Source: a virus
Strand: one strand, 5' to 3'
Length of the DNA stretch: 25,688 nt
IMG/VR virus record: IMGVR_UViG_3300010149_000149
Span: 1 to 25,688 of that record
Shown piece after piece: positions 14,980-23,463 of this stretch. A model generated the notes under the pieces. The model searched no databases, was not told the origin of the DNA, and saw only the letters and a list, made by a program, of their open reading frames with translations. A program made the translations under genes and the position numbers. Position 1 is the first letter of the stretch, and each line of letters begins with the position of its first letter.

Positions 14980-17550
14980 TCACCTATACATTGCTTTAAC
15001 TCTATAAATTATTTCTTCTGAAACCCCATATTTCTTAGATAAATCTTTATGTGAATTAAAATCATTAACTATGTTTTCTATTTCAATAGGCATTAATTCT
15101 ACACTATAGGATTTATTTATTATGTCTATTGTATTATTAATATCATTAAAATCAGAAACATCACCAAAAGCAAAATAAGTAGGTCTGCCTGCAATTTTTC
15201 TAATAGTATCATGAGCATATAATATATCAAGTTCTATATCAGATTTTGTTACTTTAGTCATACCAAGGTATTCTAACATTAATTTTCTCTTTTTTGACCC
15301 GTGTGCTGTATTTTCCATATCAGCCGCAGTAAATTGCTCGCCTTTTGTTTCTATCAGTTTATTTAATGCCTTCATTGGATATTCTTCATTGTTATCATCA
15401 AATTCTGATGCTAATTCTGAAATTAATTTTCCCCCATATTTAGGGAATTTCATATCAGTAATATCATTGCCATTTTTCCTAGCCATTAAATCAATTAGAT
15501 ATGCAAAATAAATTTTATTTTCCTCAGTTAAAGTTCTACCTGTGCCTCTTAATGTACTAATGTCTTCAAGTGCATCATAAGCGTTATTAGCCGCAATAAT
15601 TAATTGATTTATGTTATTTCCATTATATTCTTTAAGAGCAGAAACCCATTTAATAATATCTTCCATTTGTGAAACAGAAACTATTTTTATGCCGTCTCTA
15701 TTCCACTTTTGGGCCATTACGCTCGCAGCCTTCCAACCCTGCTTTTTAGGCTTTTTCCAATGAACCTCTAATGTTAGTTTTAACTGACTTACCTCAAAAT
15801 CAGAAAATAGTTCGTCTTGTTCATTTCTATGGAATGGATAATATTGGCTATTAGCAGGGTCAATATAATATTTATCTATTGCTTTAATTAGCTGCTTTAT
15901 TAAACGCTTCATTTTTCCTGAATGTTCTCTAAGCATTCCTTTTTGTCCGGGAGTAAATCCAACAGGTTCAGGATAAGGAGACTTTCCTGTTTTATCTTGA
16001 CCTTTTTTTTGGTCTTTCTTGGCAGGAAGTTTTTGTCCTCTTCTTTGAAAGGTTTGTTCTACAGGATGCATAGTTCTATCTCCTTCATGTTCGGGCTGTA
16101 TTAATGAATTAACGGCCCTTAAAAACTTCTTGTGATTTGAAATAACATTTTTGCGCAACATAGAATCAGTTAAAAATTCCCTATGTACCTGTGAAGTATT
16201 TGGTAAATAAAACTTATCTCCTGCTTTAGCATCACTAGCACGATGCTTAATTTGGTCTACATATTTTTCTAAATCATCTACAATAGAATCATCATCTAAT
16301 TCTTCTAATAAATATTTTATTTTTCTCATTGCTCTTTTAAAGCCAATCTGAATTTTAGGGGCTTCTTCTGATGAATATGCTCCTAATTCTATTTTTCTAT
16401 TGTTTATTAAATACAACAATAGCGGGTCAACCACAATTTTGGTTTTCATCATAGTTTTTAATTGTCTTTTCTCTTGTTGTGTGTGACGCCTTAAATCCTC
16501 TTCTAATTGCTCATATTGTTGTATTTGTTCAGGAGTCATGCCTTCATCATCTAACCATCCGTGTTGTTCAGCATGACCATCTTTCTTAGAATAATCTACT
16601 CCCCCATCACTCAAGGATAATTGTAGTTTTTCTAACTGATTAAACCATATTCGTATTACTTCATGTATTCGGCCTTCATTTAAGTCAGTTACTATTATTT
16701 CTTGAGGTTCCAGTGTAACAACATAATTTTGGTGTGTCTTAGGGTCATCTACATTCTCTACTAATTCTTTGAATGTATAATAAAAGCCATTTCGATTACT
16801 TTCTTTCATAATCTCATCAAATTCTTCATACTCTTTTAAGTTATCTTTGTATTCAGTAATAATTGCCTTAGATGCATTAAGTACTTTTTGATATTCTTTA
16901 GAGACTTTTTCCCAATACTTATATATTTCCTTTCTTCTTGCAGTTAATTCTAAATTAAAACTACCTAATGCTAAATCAGGAAAATAATTTATATCTTCTG
17001 AAACAGTGCGCCCTTCAATAGTCTCAAACAATGGTTTCTCTAAAGACTTAATATAATCTCTTAATAATTTAATATTAGCATTTCTTGGTCTTTCCTTTTC
17101 CAATGCATCTACTACATCAACTAATACTTGGGTATTAACATTAGTTGCGTGGTTTAATTGATTTATATCTAATTCACCTTTATCAAACACTATAGTAGTG
17201 AGAGGGTTTCCTTTGTATTGAAAGTGACCTATTCCACTATCGCCCTTTCCTTTTGTTGCGTGTTTAAGGGAAATAATATAAGAAGATATACCGTTTTCAG
17301 AAATTCCTTTATTTCTCATAGTATGTTCTAAATCTCTAATGAATATTTCTTTATCCCTTGAAGCCTTATATTTTCTAATATGAGAAATATTACCTTTGCC
17401 TACTTCTCTATCTAATAAAGGAGGGTCATTTTTAAGTTTTCTTATGAATTGATTTAACTCTTTATTAGTACTAAATTCTGATTTATATCTTAACCTAAAA
17501 TCAGAAAGGGTTAACTCTAAAAAGTCTTGAAAAGCCAGTTGTTCATCCAT
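14980..17550 (-). CDS. Large unknown protein with C-terminal HTH-like segment, 856 aa
   Basis: No family is recognised. The product is long, charged and mostly helical, with no signal peptide or membrane segment. Visible parts are a helical N-terminus (AFQDFLELTLSDFRLRY); a coiled-coil segment around 345-375 (EQLEEDLRRHTQQEKRQL); a basic, low-complexity linker near 520-545 (KKDQKKGQDKTGK); and a last 25 residues, HKDLSKKYGVSEEIIYRVKAM, that read as a helix-turn-helix. It ends 4 bases before the large terminase start. Size and place suggest a large virion or packaging-associated protein, or a protein injected with the DNA. This is an inference only. Confidence 0.72.
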   Translation of the reverse strand: MDEQLAFQDFLELTLSDFRLRYKSEFSTNKELNQFIRKLKNDPPLLDREVGKGNISHIRKYKASRDKEIFIRDLEHTMRNKGISENGISSYIISLKHATKGKGDSGIGHFQYKGNPLTTIVFDKGELDINQLNHATNVNTQVLVDVVDALEKERPRNANIKLLRDYIKSLEKPLFETIEGRTVSEDINYFPDLALGSFNLELTARRKEIYKYWEKVSKEYQKVLNASKAIITEYKDNLKEYEEFDEIMKESNRNGFYYTFKELVENVDDPKTHQNYVVTLEPQEIIVTDLNEGRIHEVIRIWFNQLEKLQLSLSDGGVDYSKKDGHAEQHGWLDDEGMTPEQIQQYEQLEEDLRRHTQQEKRQLKTMMKTKIVVDPLLLYLINNRKIELGAYSSEEAPKIQIGFKRAMRKIKYLLEELDDDSIVDDLEKYVDQIKHRASDAKAGDKFYLPNTSQVHREFLTDSMLRKNVISNHKKFLRAVNSLIQPEHEGDRTMHPVEQTFQRRGQKLPAKKDQKKGQDKTGKSPYPEPVGFTPGQKGMLREHSGKMKRLIKQLIKAIDKYYIDPANSQYYPFHRNEQDELFSDFEVSQLKLTLEVHWKKPKKQGWKAASVMAQKWNRDGIKIVSVSQMEDIIKWVSALKEYNGNNINQLIIAANNAYDALEDISTLRGTGRTLTEENKIYFAYLIDLMARKNGNDITDMKFPKYGGKLISELASEFDDNNEEYPMKALNKLIETKGEQFTAADMENTAHGSKKRKLMLEYLGMTKVTKSDIELDILYAHDTIRKIAGRPTYFAFGDVSDFNDINNTIDIINKSYSVELMPIEIENIVNDFNSHKDLSKKYGVSEEIIYRVKAMYR

Positions 17551-17552
17551 AT

Positions 17553-19658
17553 TTACACTCTCCTAGTTATTACATTTGCGTCTGTTAGTCTACCAAAAAA
17601 ATCTACAGAATTGTATCTGTTTTTAACTAATCTATCATAATGAGAAATAGTTTTTTCGTCTTTTATCATATCACCAATTTTAGCCTTTGTTGCTTCAACT
17701 AATTGATTTCTAATATTAGGATATTCTTTTTCAAACTCTGTAACAAACGAAGGGATTTCTTTTTTTGTTTTATTTTCTTCCATAGCACGAATAAATCTAT
17801 TTCTTCTTCTTATTAAAGTCTTATCTCCGAATATCCAATTTAATTGACACATCATTTCAAGTATATCTTCTAAGGTTAATTGGGTAGGAGAAAAATCAGA
17901 AACGGTAATTGAATCACCATCCATTTCCTTTAATAAACTAACTATTGTTTTCTTTTCAGCAGGTTTAATGGCGGCCTTGTTAGTCTTTAAAAAATTATAT
18001 AATGCATTAACATCTTTTTCTAAATCAATTAAATCTTGCGAAGGATTGCTAGTTAATTGTTCCTTAATTTTTTTATTTAAATTAGTAGATATTTTTCTTC
18101 CTGTATATTTGAAGTTGCCTTCTCCCACAGTAGTAGGTTTATCAAATAAATCAGAAATTTTAACTTTAGACTCCATAATTTCATTAGTTAAAATATCTTC
18201 TAATGTTTCACTAATTTTAGTGGCATCTTGTATTCCAAAGTGATTTGCTAATTTATCTATATCTATTCCTTTATCTATTTCCTTTTCTAATTCTACTAGA
18301 AAATCATAGTTTTCTTCACTGAATAAAAACTTCCCTTCTTCTAAAGTAGTTCTAACACTTTGCATATAACTATCATATATATCTTTTATACCCAAAATAT
18401 CTCCGGGAAATTTTTTATTTGTTGCCAGTGCTTTTTTCCTTGCCGTTGGCGATAACTTGAATAGGTTTCTAAGAGATTCAAAACTGCCTTCGGCAAGTTT
18501 TTCTTCTCTATCGGCTTGTAAGGTTTCATTAATGTCATCTTCTGTAATTTTTTCACCAGTTCTGCTTTTAGTTCTAGTTATTGTCCATTGTCTCAAAAAC
18601 TTATCTCTTAAGTGGAGTTCCTCTCTTTGTTGCTTAGTTCCTTTATCTGACATATACCAATCATCTACATTAAATTTTGGTTCTTTTAATATAACTCTTA
18701 ATGCAGGGTATATCATTGGGGTATTAGCAGAAACCTTCTTGAAAACAGTGCCAAAAAATAAATTGGGTGTCGGGCCTATCATAAATTCATTGGAAGTAAT
18801 GCCTAATTTAACTAATATATTAAGATAATTAAAAACATCAGCGGGATTTGAAATATTTATTTCATAGCCTGTTGTTATTTCAGGTTGGATGGGCATTCCA
18901 GCAGTAATATCTGACCCAACATATTTAACTAATTTAGAAGGAGGTAATTTTAATTTTTTATTTAATGCTTTTTCTAGTTCTATTTTAATATATGGTGGAA
19001 TTTTATTCTCAAACTTACCTTTCTTTTTTATAAATCGTAAATTACCATCTTGTAATCTAACATATCCTCTTACTACTCTAGGTAATTCTAAATTCCTAAG
19101 ATTAGGAAGAGGAATAGAAGCAGATTCAAAACTAAAATCAGTAATATCATAATAATATGCATCAATATATTTATCAGGAGGATTAGAAGAAATTAATTGC
19201 TTAATTTTATTAATATTGATAGAAATGGCTTTCTTTATTTTTCCTCTAATTTGACCTCCTGTGTTTGTTTTATCCACTTGTAAAAATTTCTCAATACCCT
19301 CAAAATCTTCAGCATCAATCAAGCCGTTTAACGTAGTGTCTATGCTCTTGTAACTAACATCTCTATTAGTAAGTTCTGTCATATCAGACGCTAGAGAATT
19401 GGCATTCTTTTGAACATCTTCTATATTCCTTATTTGAGGAAATTGTCTACTTAATCTATCTGTTTCAGTATTAATTATTTGTTGATTCCACTTAGGAATG
19501 TTTCTAATTCCCCGATTAGACTTATTAGTTTGTATTATCTGTCTAACTATTTCTAATCCATTTGGGGCAGATAGATACATTACATACATTAATTTAGTGT
19601 CAGGCAACTCTTGTTCTCCCGTTATAGGGGGAGCCTTTAATAAGATTTGCCTAGACAT
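17553..19658 (-). CDS. Large unknown protein with degenerate tag (MSRQILLKAPP), 701 aa
   Basis: The start is the ATG at 19658, with GGTGA 6 bases upstream; a start 12 bases earlier lacks a site. The N-terminus MSRQILLKAPPI aligns with MSWEDILKAPPI of the protein at 23135-23446, so the tag is present with Trp replaced. The body is charged and mixed helical, with beta-like pieces at about 185-225 (RVVRGYVRLQDGNLRFI) and repeated helix pairs in the C-terminal half. It overlaps the start region of the 856-aa gene and is probably co-translated. No enzyme motif or family is recognised. Together the pair occupies 4.7 kb upstream of the terminase. Confidence 0.73.
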   Translation of the reverse strand: MSRQILLKAPPITGEQELPDTKLMYVMYLSAPNGLEIVRQIIQTNKSNRGIRNIPKWNQQIINTETDRLSRQFPQIRNIEDVQKNANSLASDMTELTNRDVSYKSIDTTLNGLIDAEDFEGIEKFLQVDKTNTGGQIRGKIKKAISININKIKQLISSNPPDKYIDAYYYDITDFSFESASIPLPNLRNLELPRVVRGYVRLQDGNLRFIKKKGKFENKIPPYIKIELEKALNKKLKLPPSKLVKYVGSDITAGMPIQPEITTGYEINISNPADVFNYLNILVKLGITSNEFMIGPTPNLFFGTVFKKVSANTPMIYPALRVILKEPKFNVDDWYMSDKGTKQQREELHLRDKFLRQWTITRTKSRTGEKITEDDINETLQADREEKLAEGSFESLRNLFKLSPTARKKALATNKKFPGDILGIKDIYDSYMQSVRTTLEEGKFLFSEENYDFLVELEKEIDKGIDIDKLANHFGIQDATKISETLEDILTNEIMESKVKISDLFDKPTTVGEGNFKYTGRKISTNLNKKIKEQLTSNPSQDLIDLEKDVNALYNFLKTNKAAIKPAEKKTIVSLLKEMDGDSITVSDFSPTQLTLEDILEMMCQLNWIFGDKTLIRRRNRFIRAMEENKTKKEIPSFVTEFEKEYPNIRNQLVEATKAKIGDMIKDEKTISHYDRLVKNRYNSVDFFGRLTDANVITRRV

Positions 19659-19719
19659 TATATTCACCAATAAGTTTCAAATATCAATGTACTAAACTCA
19701 TCAAAATTAGTTGTTGTAT

Positions 19720-19923
19720 TCATTCCGGCCACGTCCTTCTTAACATTGGTTTTCCAAAAGTAGTATATAGTTCCCATTTTGGTTGATTGCCGGGCATTTC
19801 AGCATTTAATTTATCCATCATATATTGTGCTGACCCCAATGTATCAAATTGTTTTACTTTCTTAGTTCCTATAGGCGTGTACCATTCGGTATCACCTGTC
19901 TTTAAAATACTTCTCCAATTCAT
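19720..19923 (-). CDS. Tagged small protein (MNWRSILKTG), 67 aa
   Basis: It begins MNWRSILKTGDTEWY, a clear tag variant, with AAGGAG before the ATG. The remainder, with KVKQFDTLGSAQYMMDKLNAE and PKWELYTTFGKPMLRR, looks like a small alpha/beta domain of about 50 residues. It is followed by a 61-base gap before the 701-aa gene, in which I see no further gene. No family is recognised. Confidence 0.75.
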   Translation of the reverse strand: MNWRSILKTGDTEWYTPIGTKKVKQFDTLGSAQYMMDKLNAEMPGNQPKWELYTTFGKPMLRRTWPE

Positions 19924-19935
19924 TGTTATTTCTCC

Positions 19936-20256
19936 TTAAGCACCGGGAATGTCTCCCCTTCCTCTAAAATCAGTGGTTTCTCTGTCAGTATCAGTATGTT
20001 CATCACCATCTGCCAATTCCATACCACAAACATCACGCCCGTTTACTTTACGTCTATCCCATCCTAGCCCATCTAATCTCTCTAACATCTCTCTTCGATA
20101 CATTTCTGCATCACCTTGTTTACCAAGATAATTAGTTCGTTTAGTGCAATAATATTTGCCATTCTGTTCTCTTGACATTTCTTCATTTCTCCATTTATTA
20201 CAGGCATTACAAAAACCTACCCATTGACTCGCTTTCAAACTGTCAAACCAACTCAT
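19936..20256 (-). CDS. Tagged Cys-containing protein (MSWFDSLKAS), 106 aa
   Basis: The start at the ATG at 20256 is set by AGGTGAT upstream and gives the tag MSWFDSLKAS directly at the N-terminus; a longer reading runs back into the previous gene. After the tag comes a probable zinc site, CNACNKW with a further YYC about 20 residues on. The remainder is polar and charged, with an Asp/Thr/Arg-rich, probably disordered tail (DEHTDTDRETTDFRGRGD). No family is recognised. Confidence 0.75.
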   Translation of the reverse strand: MSWFDSLKASQWVGFCNACNKWRNEEMSREQNGKYYCTKRTNYLGKQGDAEMYRREMLERLDGLGWDRRKVNGRDVCGMELADGDEHTDTDRETTDFRGRGDIPGA

Positions 20257-20264
20257 GCTATCAC

Positions 20265-20726
20265 CTAATATACGCCTATCCAAGTAATAGTTGCGTTAGT
20301 CTCAAATTGCGAAGGGTCGGATTGTCCCTTCATATCTATTTCTATCCTTACTTCTTTAGGATTTACTTTTGTCTTCTCTGAATCAAGTTCATCAGTTTCA
20401 ATATTCTTGACTGTTATATCCATGTCCTTGTGCAAATCCCCCTCTGTGTCTTCAAAGGTCAAGGTAAAACTCAATTCATTGGCATAACTGTAAAGAGATT
20501 TTACTCCCCAACTTCTAAGTTCAGCAACAAAATAGCCCTTAACAGTGGCATCTCCTGCTGTGATGTCTACCGTATCAAAATCATCATATCCTTCCTCTTG
20601 GAGCATACGAGTCAATTCTTTTGGTTTGTTTTTAATTTCAACATCATCTACTGGTATTTCTGTCCAACTCATCTCAACATCTCCTTTACGAATGTCTGAC
20701 TTCAATAGTATATTTTCCCAACTCAT
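20265..20726 (-). CDS. Double-tagged beta-rich protein (MSWENILLKS and MSWTEIPVD), 153 aa
   Basis: Translation from the ATG at 20726 (site GGGGGAG) gives MSWENILLKSDIRKG. A second Met-Ser-Trp (MSWTEI) lies at residue 19 with its own GGAG site 8 bases upstream (start at 20672, 135 aa), so two forms are likely. The body is beta-rich: TVDITAGDATVKGYFVAEL, LSFTLTFEDTEG, MDITVKNIE, EVRIEIDMKG and ATITWIGVY, suggesting an Ig-like or jelly-roll domain. The two successive tags are unique in this window. The function is unknown. Confidence 0.78.
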   Translation of the reverse strand: MSWENILLKSDIRKGDVEMSWTEIPVDDVEIKNKPKELTRMLQEEGYDDFDTVDITAGDATVKGYFVAELRSWGVKSLYSYANELSFTLTFEDTEGDLHKDMDITVKNIETDELDSEKTKVNPKEVRIEIDMKGQSDPSQFETNATITWIGVY

Positions 20727-20920
20727 TGTTTCTCCCCCATAAATGATTGAATTAATTTATTATATTCTTCACTTTTTCCATCATGAATTGTCGCCCAATC
20801 TATCGAAACTCCCGCCATTCCTTCGGGATTGTATTTTTCCATCATTATTTTATTGGCTTTCTCTTCAGCCTCATCGAATGTCATTTTTAATATATCTTTC
20901 CAACTCTTTCTAGTTACCAT
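20723..20920 (-). CDS. Tagged small protein (SWKDILKM at residue 6), 65 aa
   Basis: The start at the ATG at 20920 has GGTGAT upstream and yields MVTRKSWKDILKMTFDEAEEKA. Here the tag follows five residues. The rest is a charged helix (DEAEEKANKIMMEKY) and a second helix near the end (EEYNKLIQSFMGE). It overlaps the next gene by 4 bases. No family is recognised. Confidence 0.72.
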   Translation of the reverse strand: MVTRKSWKDILKMTFDEAEEKANKIMMEKYNPEGMAGVSIDWATIHDGKSEEYNKLIQSFMGEKQ

Positions 20921-20924
20921 TTTA

Positions 20925-21137
20925 TCACCACTCAGTATTCTTTCTAAGCCAATCACCTAACATTTCTAATTTATCAACCACATCATTTAAATCATTAGAA
21001 GTTATATTTGGGTAACGCTCCCGAAATTCCTCCAATTCACTAGTCATTTCATCGGTTATGAATTCACTTGCAAGATAGATGGCATTTATATAATCTTTTC
21101 TCGTCATTCCTACCTTAATTATATCATTCCAACTCAT
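20925..21137 (-). CDS. Tagged small helical protein (MSWNDIIKVG), 70 aa
   Basis: The tag MSWNDIIKVGMTRKDY is followed by two or three acidic helices (AIYLASEFITDEMTSELEEF, LNDVVDKLEMLGDWL). An ATG nine bases earlier (MNNM) is possible; GGAT lies upstream of both, and I chose the one that starts with the tag. The small, acidic helical product has no catalytic motif. No family is recognised. Confidence 0.7.
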   Translation of the reverse strand: MSWNDIIKVGMTRKDYINAIYLASEFITDEMTSELEEFRERYPNITSNDLNDVVDKLEMLGDWLRKNTEW

Positions 21138-21138
21138 A

Positions 21139-21498
21139 TTATTCATTATCCTTTTTCCAACTTTCATAACTAGATTCCATTTTAATTAAATCCTTTAAAT
21201 CTTGTATGAATTCTTCATATTGCTTTCTTTCTTCCTGTGTAAGTTTAACTTGAACAGTTCTGCCCCTTTCATAGTCATCATCAGTAGATATAGCAAATCT
21301 TGTTCCCAATTTAAGAATAGACCTATAATTTTTAATTACTTTCTTAATTCTAATATTTACATTATCTTCATTAGCACTAGTAACATGGGTTGGTAAAAAA
21401 AGTTCATCGTGAAGACCTCTAACATCAGCATTGAATTGTAAATATCTTTCTATAAATAAATCTACTTTGGACATTTTAATTAAATCAAACCAACTCAT
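21139..21498 (-). CDS. Tagged protein (MSWFDLIKMS), 119 aa
   Basis: The ATG at 21498 has GGGGTGA upstream and places MSWFDLIKMSKVDLF at the N-terminus. A mixed alpha/beta middle follows (VNIRIKKVIKNYRSILKLG, RFAISTDDDYERGR, TVQVKLTQEER) and then an acidic helix (YEEFIQDLKDLIKM). YRSILKLG in the middle faintly echoes the tag. No family is recognised. Confidence 0.73.
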   Translation of the reverse strand: MSWFDLIKMSKVDLFIERYLQFNADVRGLHDELFLPTHVTSANEDNVNIRIKKVIKNYRSILKLGTRFAISTDDDYERGRTVQVKLTQEERKQYEEFIQDLKDLIKMESSYESWKKDNE

Positions 21499-21503
21499 TG
21501 TAT

Positions 21504-21734
21504 TCACCCCAATAATATGTTATGAGCCTCTTTGTATGCTTTCTGAGCCTCTTCTATTTCATCTAGACTAATAACGTGAGAATTTATATGTCCTTTACTA
21601 CGTTGGTAGTAACCATCTCTTGTTTGTCGAATAATGATTCTTATTTCATCATTAAAATCATCAAGCATTTGTTGTGTCTCCAAAAGTTTCTGTATTGTCT
21701 TTTCTTCATTCTTCAAAATATCTTCCCAACCCAT
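21504..21734 (-). CDS. Tagged small helical protein (MGWEDILKNE), 76 aa
   Basis: The tag MGWEDILKNEEKTIQ runs straight into a helix (KLLETQQMLDDFNDEIRIIIRQ), a short polar turn and a final helix (SLDEIEEAQKAYKEAHNIL), making a probable helical hairpin. GGGTGAT lies upstream of the ATG. No family is recognised. Confidence 0.74.
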   Translation of the reverse strand: MGWEDILKNEEKTIQKLLETQQMLDDFNDEIRIIIRQTRDGYYQRSKGHINSHVISLDEIEEAQKAYKEAHNILLG

Positions 21735-21740
21735 TCTTCA

Positions 21741-22157
21741 TCACCCTAATACAACAGAAATGTATAGTTTTCCTTTGTTATATGACTCAAGGTAATACTC
21801 CGCACCCAATTCTATTTGTGTAACATCTCTTCTACTTTGTTGACCAATTTCTATTGTGTAGTCAACTTGTGAAGAATCAATTGTTTTAATGGTCTTTCCT
21901 GTGTCATCATCAATAACTTTAATCTCACCTTCTGGTTCAACTTTAATCGCTATATATTCACCCATGTATGAATCGTCTGTAGTTACGTTAAACTGGAAAT
22001 CATCTAAATTCAAATAACAGGCTTTATCATTACCTTCTGGTTCATCTTCACCGGGATAATTCATTTCTCTAACAACCTCATCTGCAATATCTGCCCAATC
22101 GTCCTCCCTACTAGGCATTGGTCTTGCATAAACTTTCAATATATCTTGCCAACTCAT
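21741..22157 (-). CDS. Tagged beta-domain protein (MSWQDILKVY), 138 aa
   Basis: After the tag MSWQDILKVYARP comes an acidic helical linker (DDWADIADEVVREM) and then an about 90-residue beta-rich domain: FQFNVTTDD, YIAIKVEPEGEIKVIDDD, KTIKTIDSS, VDYTIEIG, VTQIELGAEYYLE and KLYISVVLG. GGAGGAG lies upstream. The design of tag, linker and small folded domain is what one would expect of a cargo protein. The domain itself is unassigned. Confidence 0.76.
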   Translation of the reverse strand: MSWQDILKVYARPMPSREDDWADIADEVVREMNYPGEDEPEGNDKACYLNLDDFQFNVTTDDSYMGEYIAIKVEPEGEIKVIDDDTGKTIKTIDSSQVDYTIEIGQQSRRDVTQIELGAEYYLESYNKGKLYISVVLG

Positions 22158-22810
22158 TGTAACTTCTCCTCCATTTTACTTTTAACATCTAACCATACTT
22201 GGGGGTGATTTTGTGCTAATACTTCTTGAACGATTTGCATTTGGGCAACTATAATTGTGTCTTGTCTCTTATGTACTAATTTACCCTTAAATTCTAATAA
22301 ATAACGCAAACTCTCTCTTATTTCTTTGGCTAATTTAGTTAGACTATCAATATATTTTGGGTGCATATCTTCTTCTTGAAAAAGAGTATCTATTTTTTCT
22401 TCAAGCCTAGAAATGTTTCTAGATAATGAACCAATTTCATCAACTTCTTGTCTTGCTATAATTGCTGCCGCTGATTTTTGGACTAAGGGCTGCAAGTGCT
22501 TTTTCATGTGTCTCGCTACTTGAATTTCTGAACAATCTATTGCTATTGCTACAGCAGAAGGGGTTATTTTAGCCTCTTTCAAATGTTGCTCAAAATTTGA
22601 ACGTAGGGGGTGGGTACATAGATTACATCTAGGATTAGATGCTTCTACATAATCTCCCATATGATTTCTTTGATGACGAGCAGAAGTTCCACTAGACCAC
22701 TTCATTTCCTTATCCAACCAATCAGGAGTAATAGCAGAAGATTCTAATTGTTCTTCTAAATTATCTCGATTTTCATGATTGCATAATTTGCATCGCCTTC
22801 TTTTTACCAT
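22154..22810 (-). CDS. Tandem zinc-finger DNA-binding protein, terminase small subunit candidate
   Basis: Two homologous modules follow each other: CKLC...HQRNH and CNLC...HMKKH. Each has a CxxC, about 30-35 helical residues and a closing HxxxH, the second with ITPSAVAIAIDCSEIQVARH reading like a helix-turn-helix. A coiled coil (EIGSLSRNISRLEEKIDTLF) and a helical C-terminal region follow. The combination of zinc/HTH N-terminus and oligomerising coiled coil fits a DNA-recognising terminase small subunit or a regulator. It lacks the tryptophan tag, unlike both neighbours. Start at 22810 chosen because GGTGA lies 8 bases upstream; the ATG at 22825 is an alternative. Confidence 0.75.
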   Translation of the reverse strand: MVKRRRCKLCNHENRDNLEEQLESSAITPDWLDKEMKWSSGTSARHQRNHMGDYVEASNPRCNLCTHPLRSNFEQHLKEAKITPSAVAIAIDCSEIQVARHMKKHLQPLVQKSAAAIIARQEVDEIGSLSRNISRLEEKIDTLFQEEDMHPKYIDSLTKLAKEIRESLRYLLEFKGKLVHKRQDTIIVAQMQIVQEVLAQNHPQVWLDVKSKMEEKLQ

Positions 22811-22814
22811 ATTA

Positions 22815-23138
22815 TTATTCACCATAACCTTTGGGCATCCTAATTTCTTTATATGGTTTTTGCATTACCGTTCTTCTTGGAGAATCACTTAAATTTTCAG
22901 TAATTAATGCAGAATATTCCTTAGAAGCAATACTTAGCCTTTTTAATATATCAGCCAATGTCGCTTGGTATCTTTCATAGTTTTCGCTTTTCATTCCACC
23001 ACTTGTTTTCATTTCTGGTGTTTGTCTCTTAGACCATTCCATATACTTTTGATGCTGTTTATCAAATTCGGCTATTATTTCTTTATCTTCTCTACTATCA
23101 TTTCCTAAACCGTGTTTAATTATATCCTCCCAACTCAT
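22815..23138 (-). CDS. Tagged helical protein (MSWEDIIKHG), 107 aa
   Basis: The tag MSWEDIIKHGLG is followed by charged helices (DKEIIAEFDKQHQKYMEW, YERYQATLADILKRLSIA) and a basic C-terminal segment (SPRRTVMQKPYKEIRMPKG). ADILKRL inside the second helix resembles the tag without Trp. GGAGAAGG lies upstream, and there is a 4-base overlap with the preceding gene. No family is recognised. Confidence 0.74.
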   Translation of the reverse strand: MSWEDIIKHGLGNDSREDKEIIAEFDKQHQKYMEWSKRQTPEMKTSGGMKSENYERYQATLADILKRLSIASKEYSALITENLSDSPRRTVMQKPYKEIRMPKGYGE

Positions 23139-23446
23139 ATTTTTCCTTCTCCTTTTAGTTTGAATGTAAGTATGCCATTATCTACGAATATTGCATTGTA
23201 TCCCATGTTTGCATATAATTTTCTTGCTATTTCCTGAGCCTTCTTCTCTGTCATTTTCAAGTCAGTGAGTTTAATATCTGCATAGGTTTTTTTCTTCTTG
23301 CCCGCTCTTCTTATCACTGGGTCTACCTTATCTCTGAATAAATCAATATATTCAGGTAGAAATAAGTCATCATTAGCGTTATCCTTGAACTCTGATTCTC
23401 TAGGATTTCTTATTGGTGGTGCTTTTAGTATATCTTCCCAACTCAT
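23135..23446 (-). CDS. Tagged alpha/beta protein (MSWEDILKAPP), 103 aa
   Basis: It carries the consensus tag MSWEDILKAPPI with GGAGG upstream. The C-terminal 50 residues (YADIKLTDLKMTEKKAQEIARKLYANMGY, AIFVDNGILTFKLKG) look like a small alpha/beta domain. A Lys-rich patch (RRAGKKKKTY) precedes it. The extended tag APPI is shared with the 701-aa protein. No family is recognised. Confidence 0.75.
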   Translation of the reverse strand: MSWEDILKAPPIRNPRESEFKDNANDDLFLPEYIDLFRDKVDPVIRRAGKKKKTYADIKLTDLKMTEKKAQEIARKLYANMGYNAIFVDNGILTFKLKGEGKI

Positions 23447-23463
23447 CTTATTTTCCTCCTTAA

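Noticed and set aside
19659-19719. Archaeal promoter (TATA/BRE) in the gap before the 701-aa gene
   Set aside because: The gap is AT-rich like everything around it and no convincing BRE plus TATA pair stands out.
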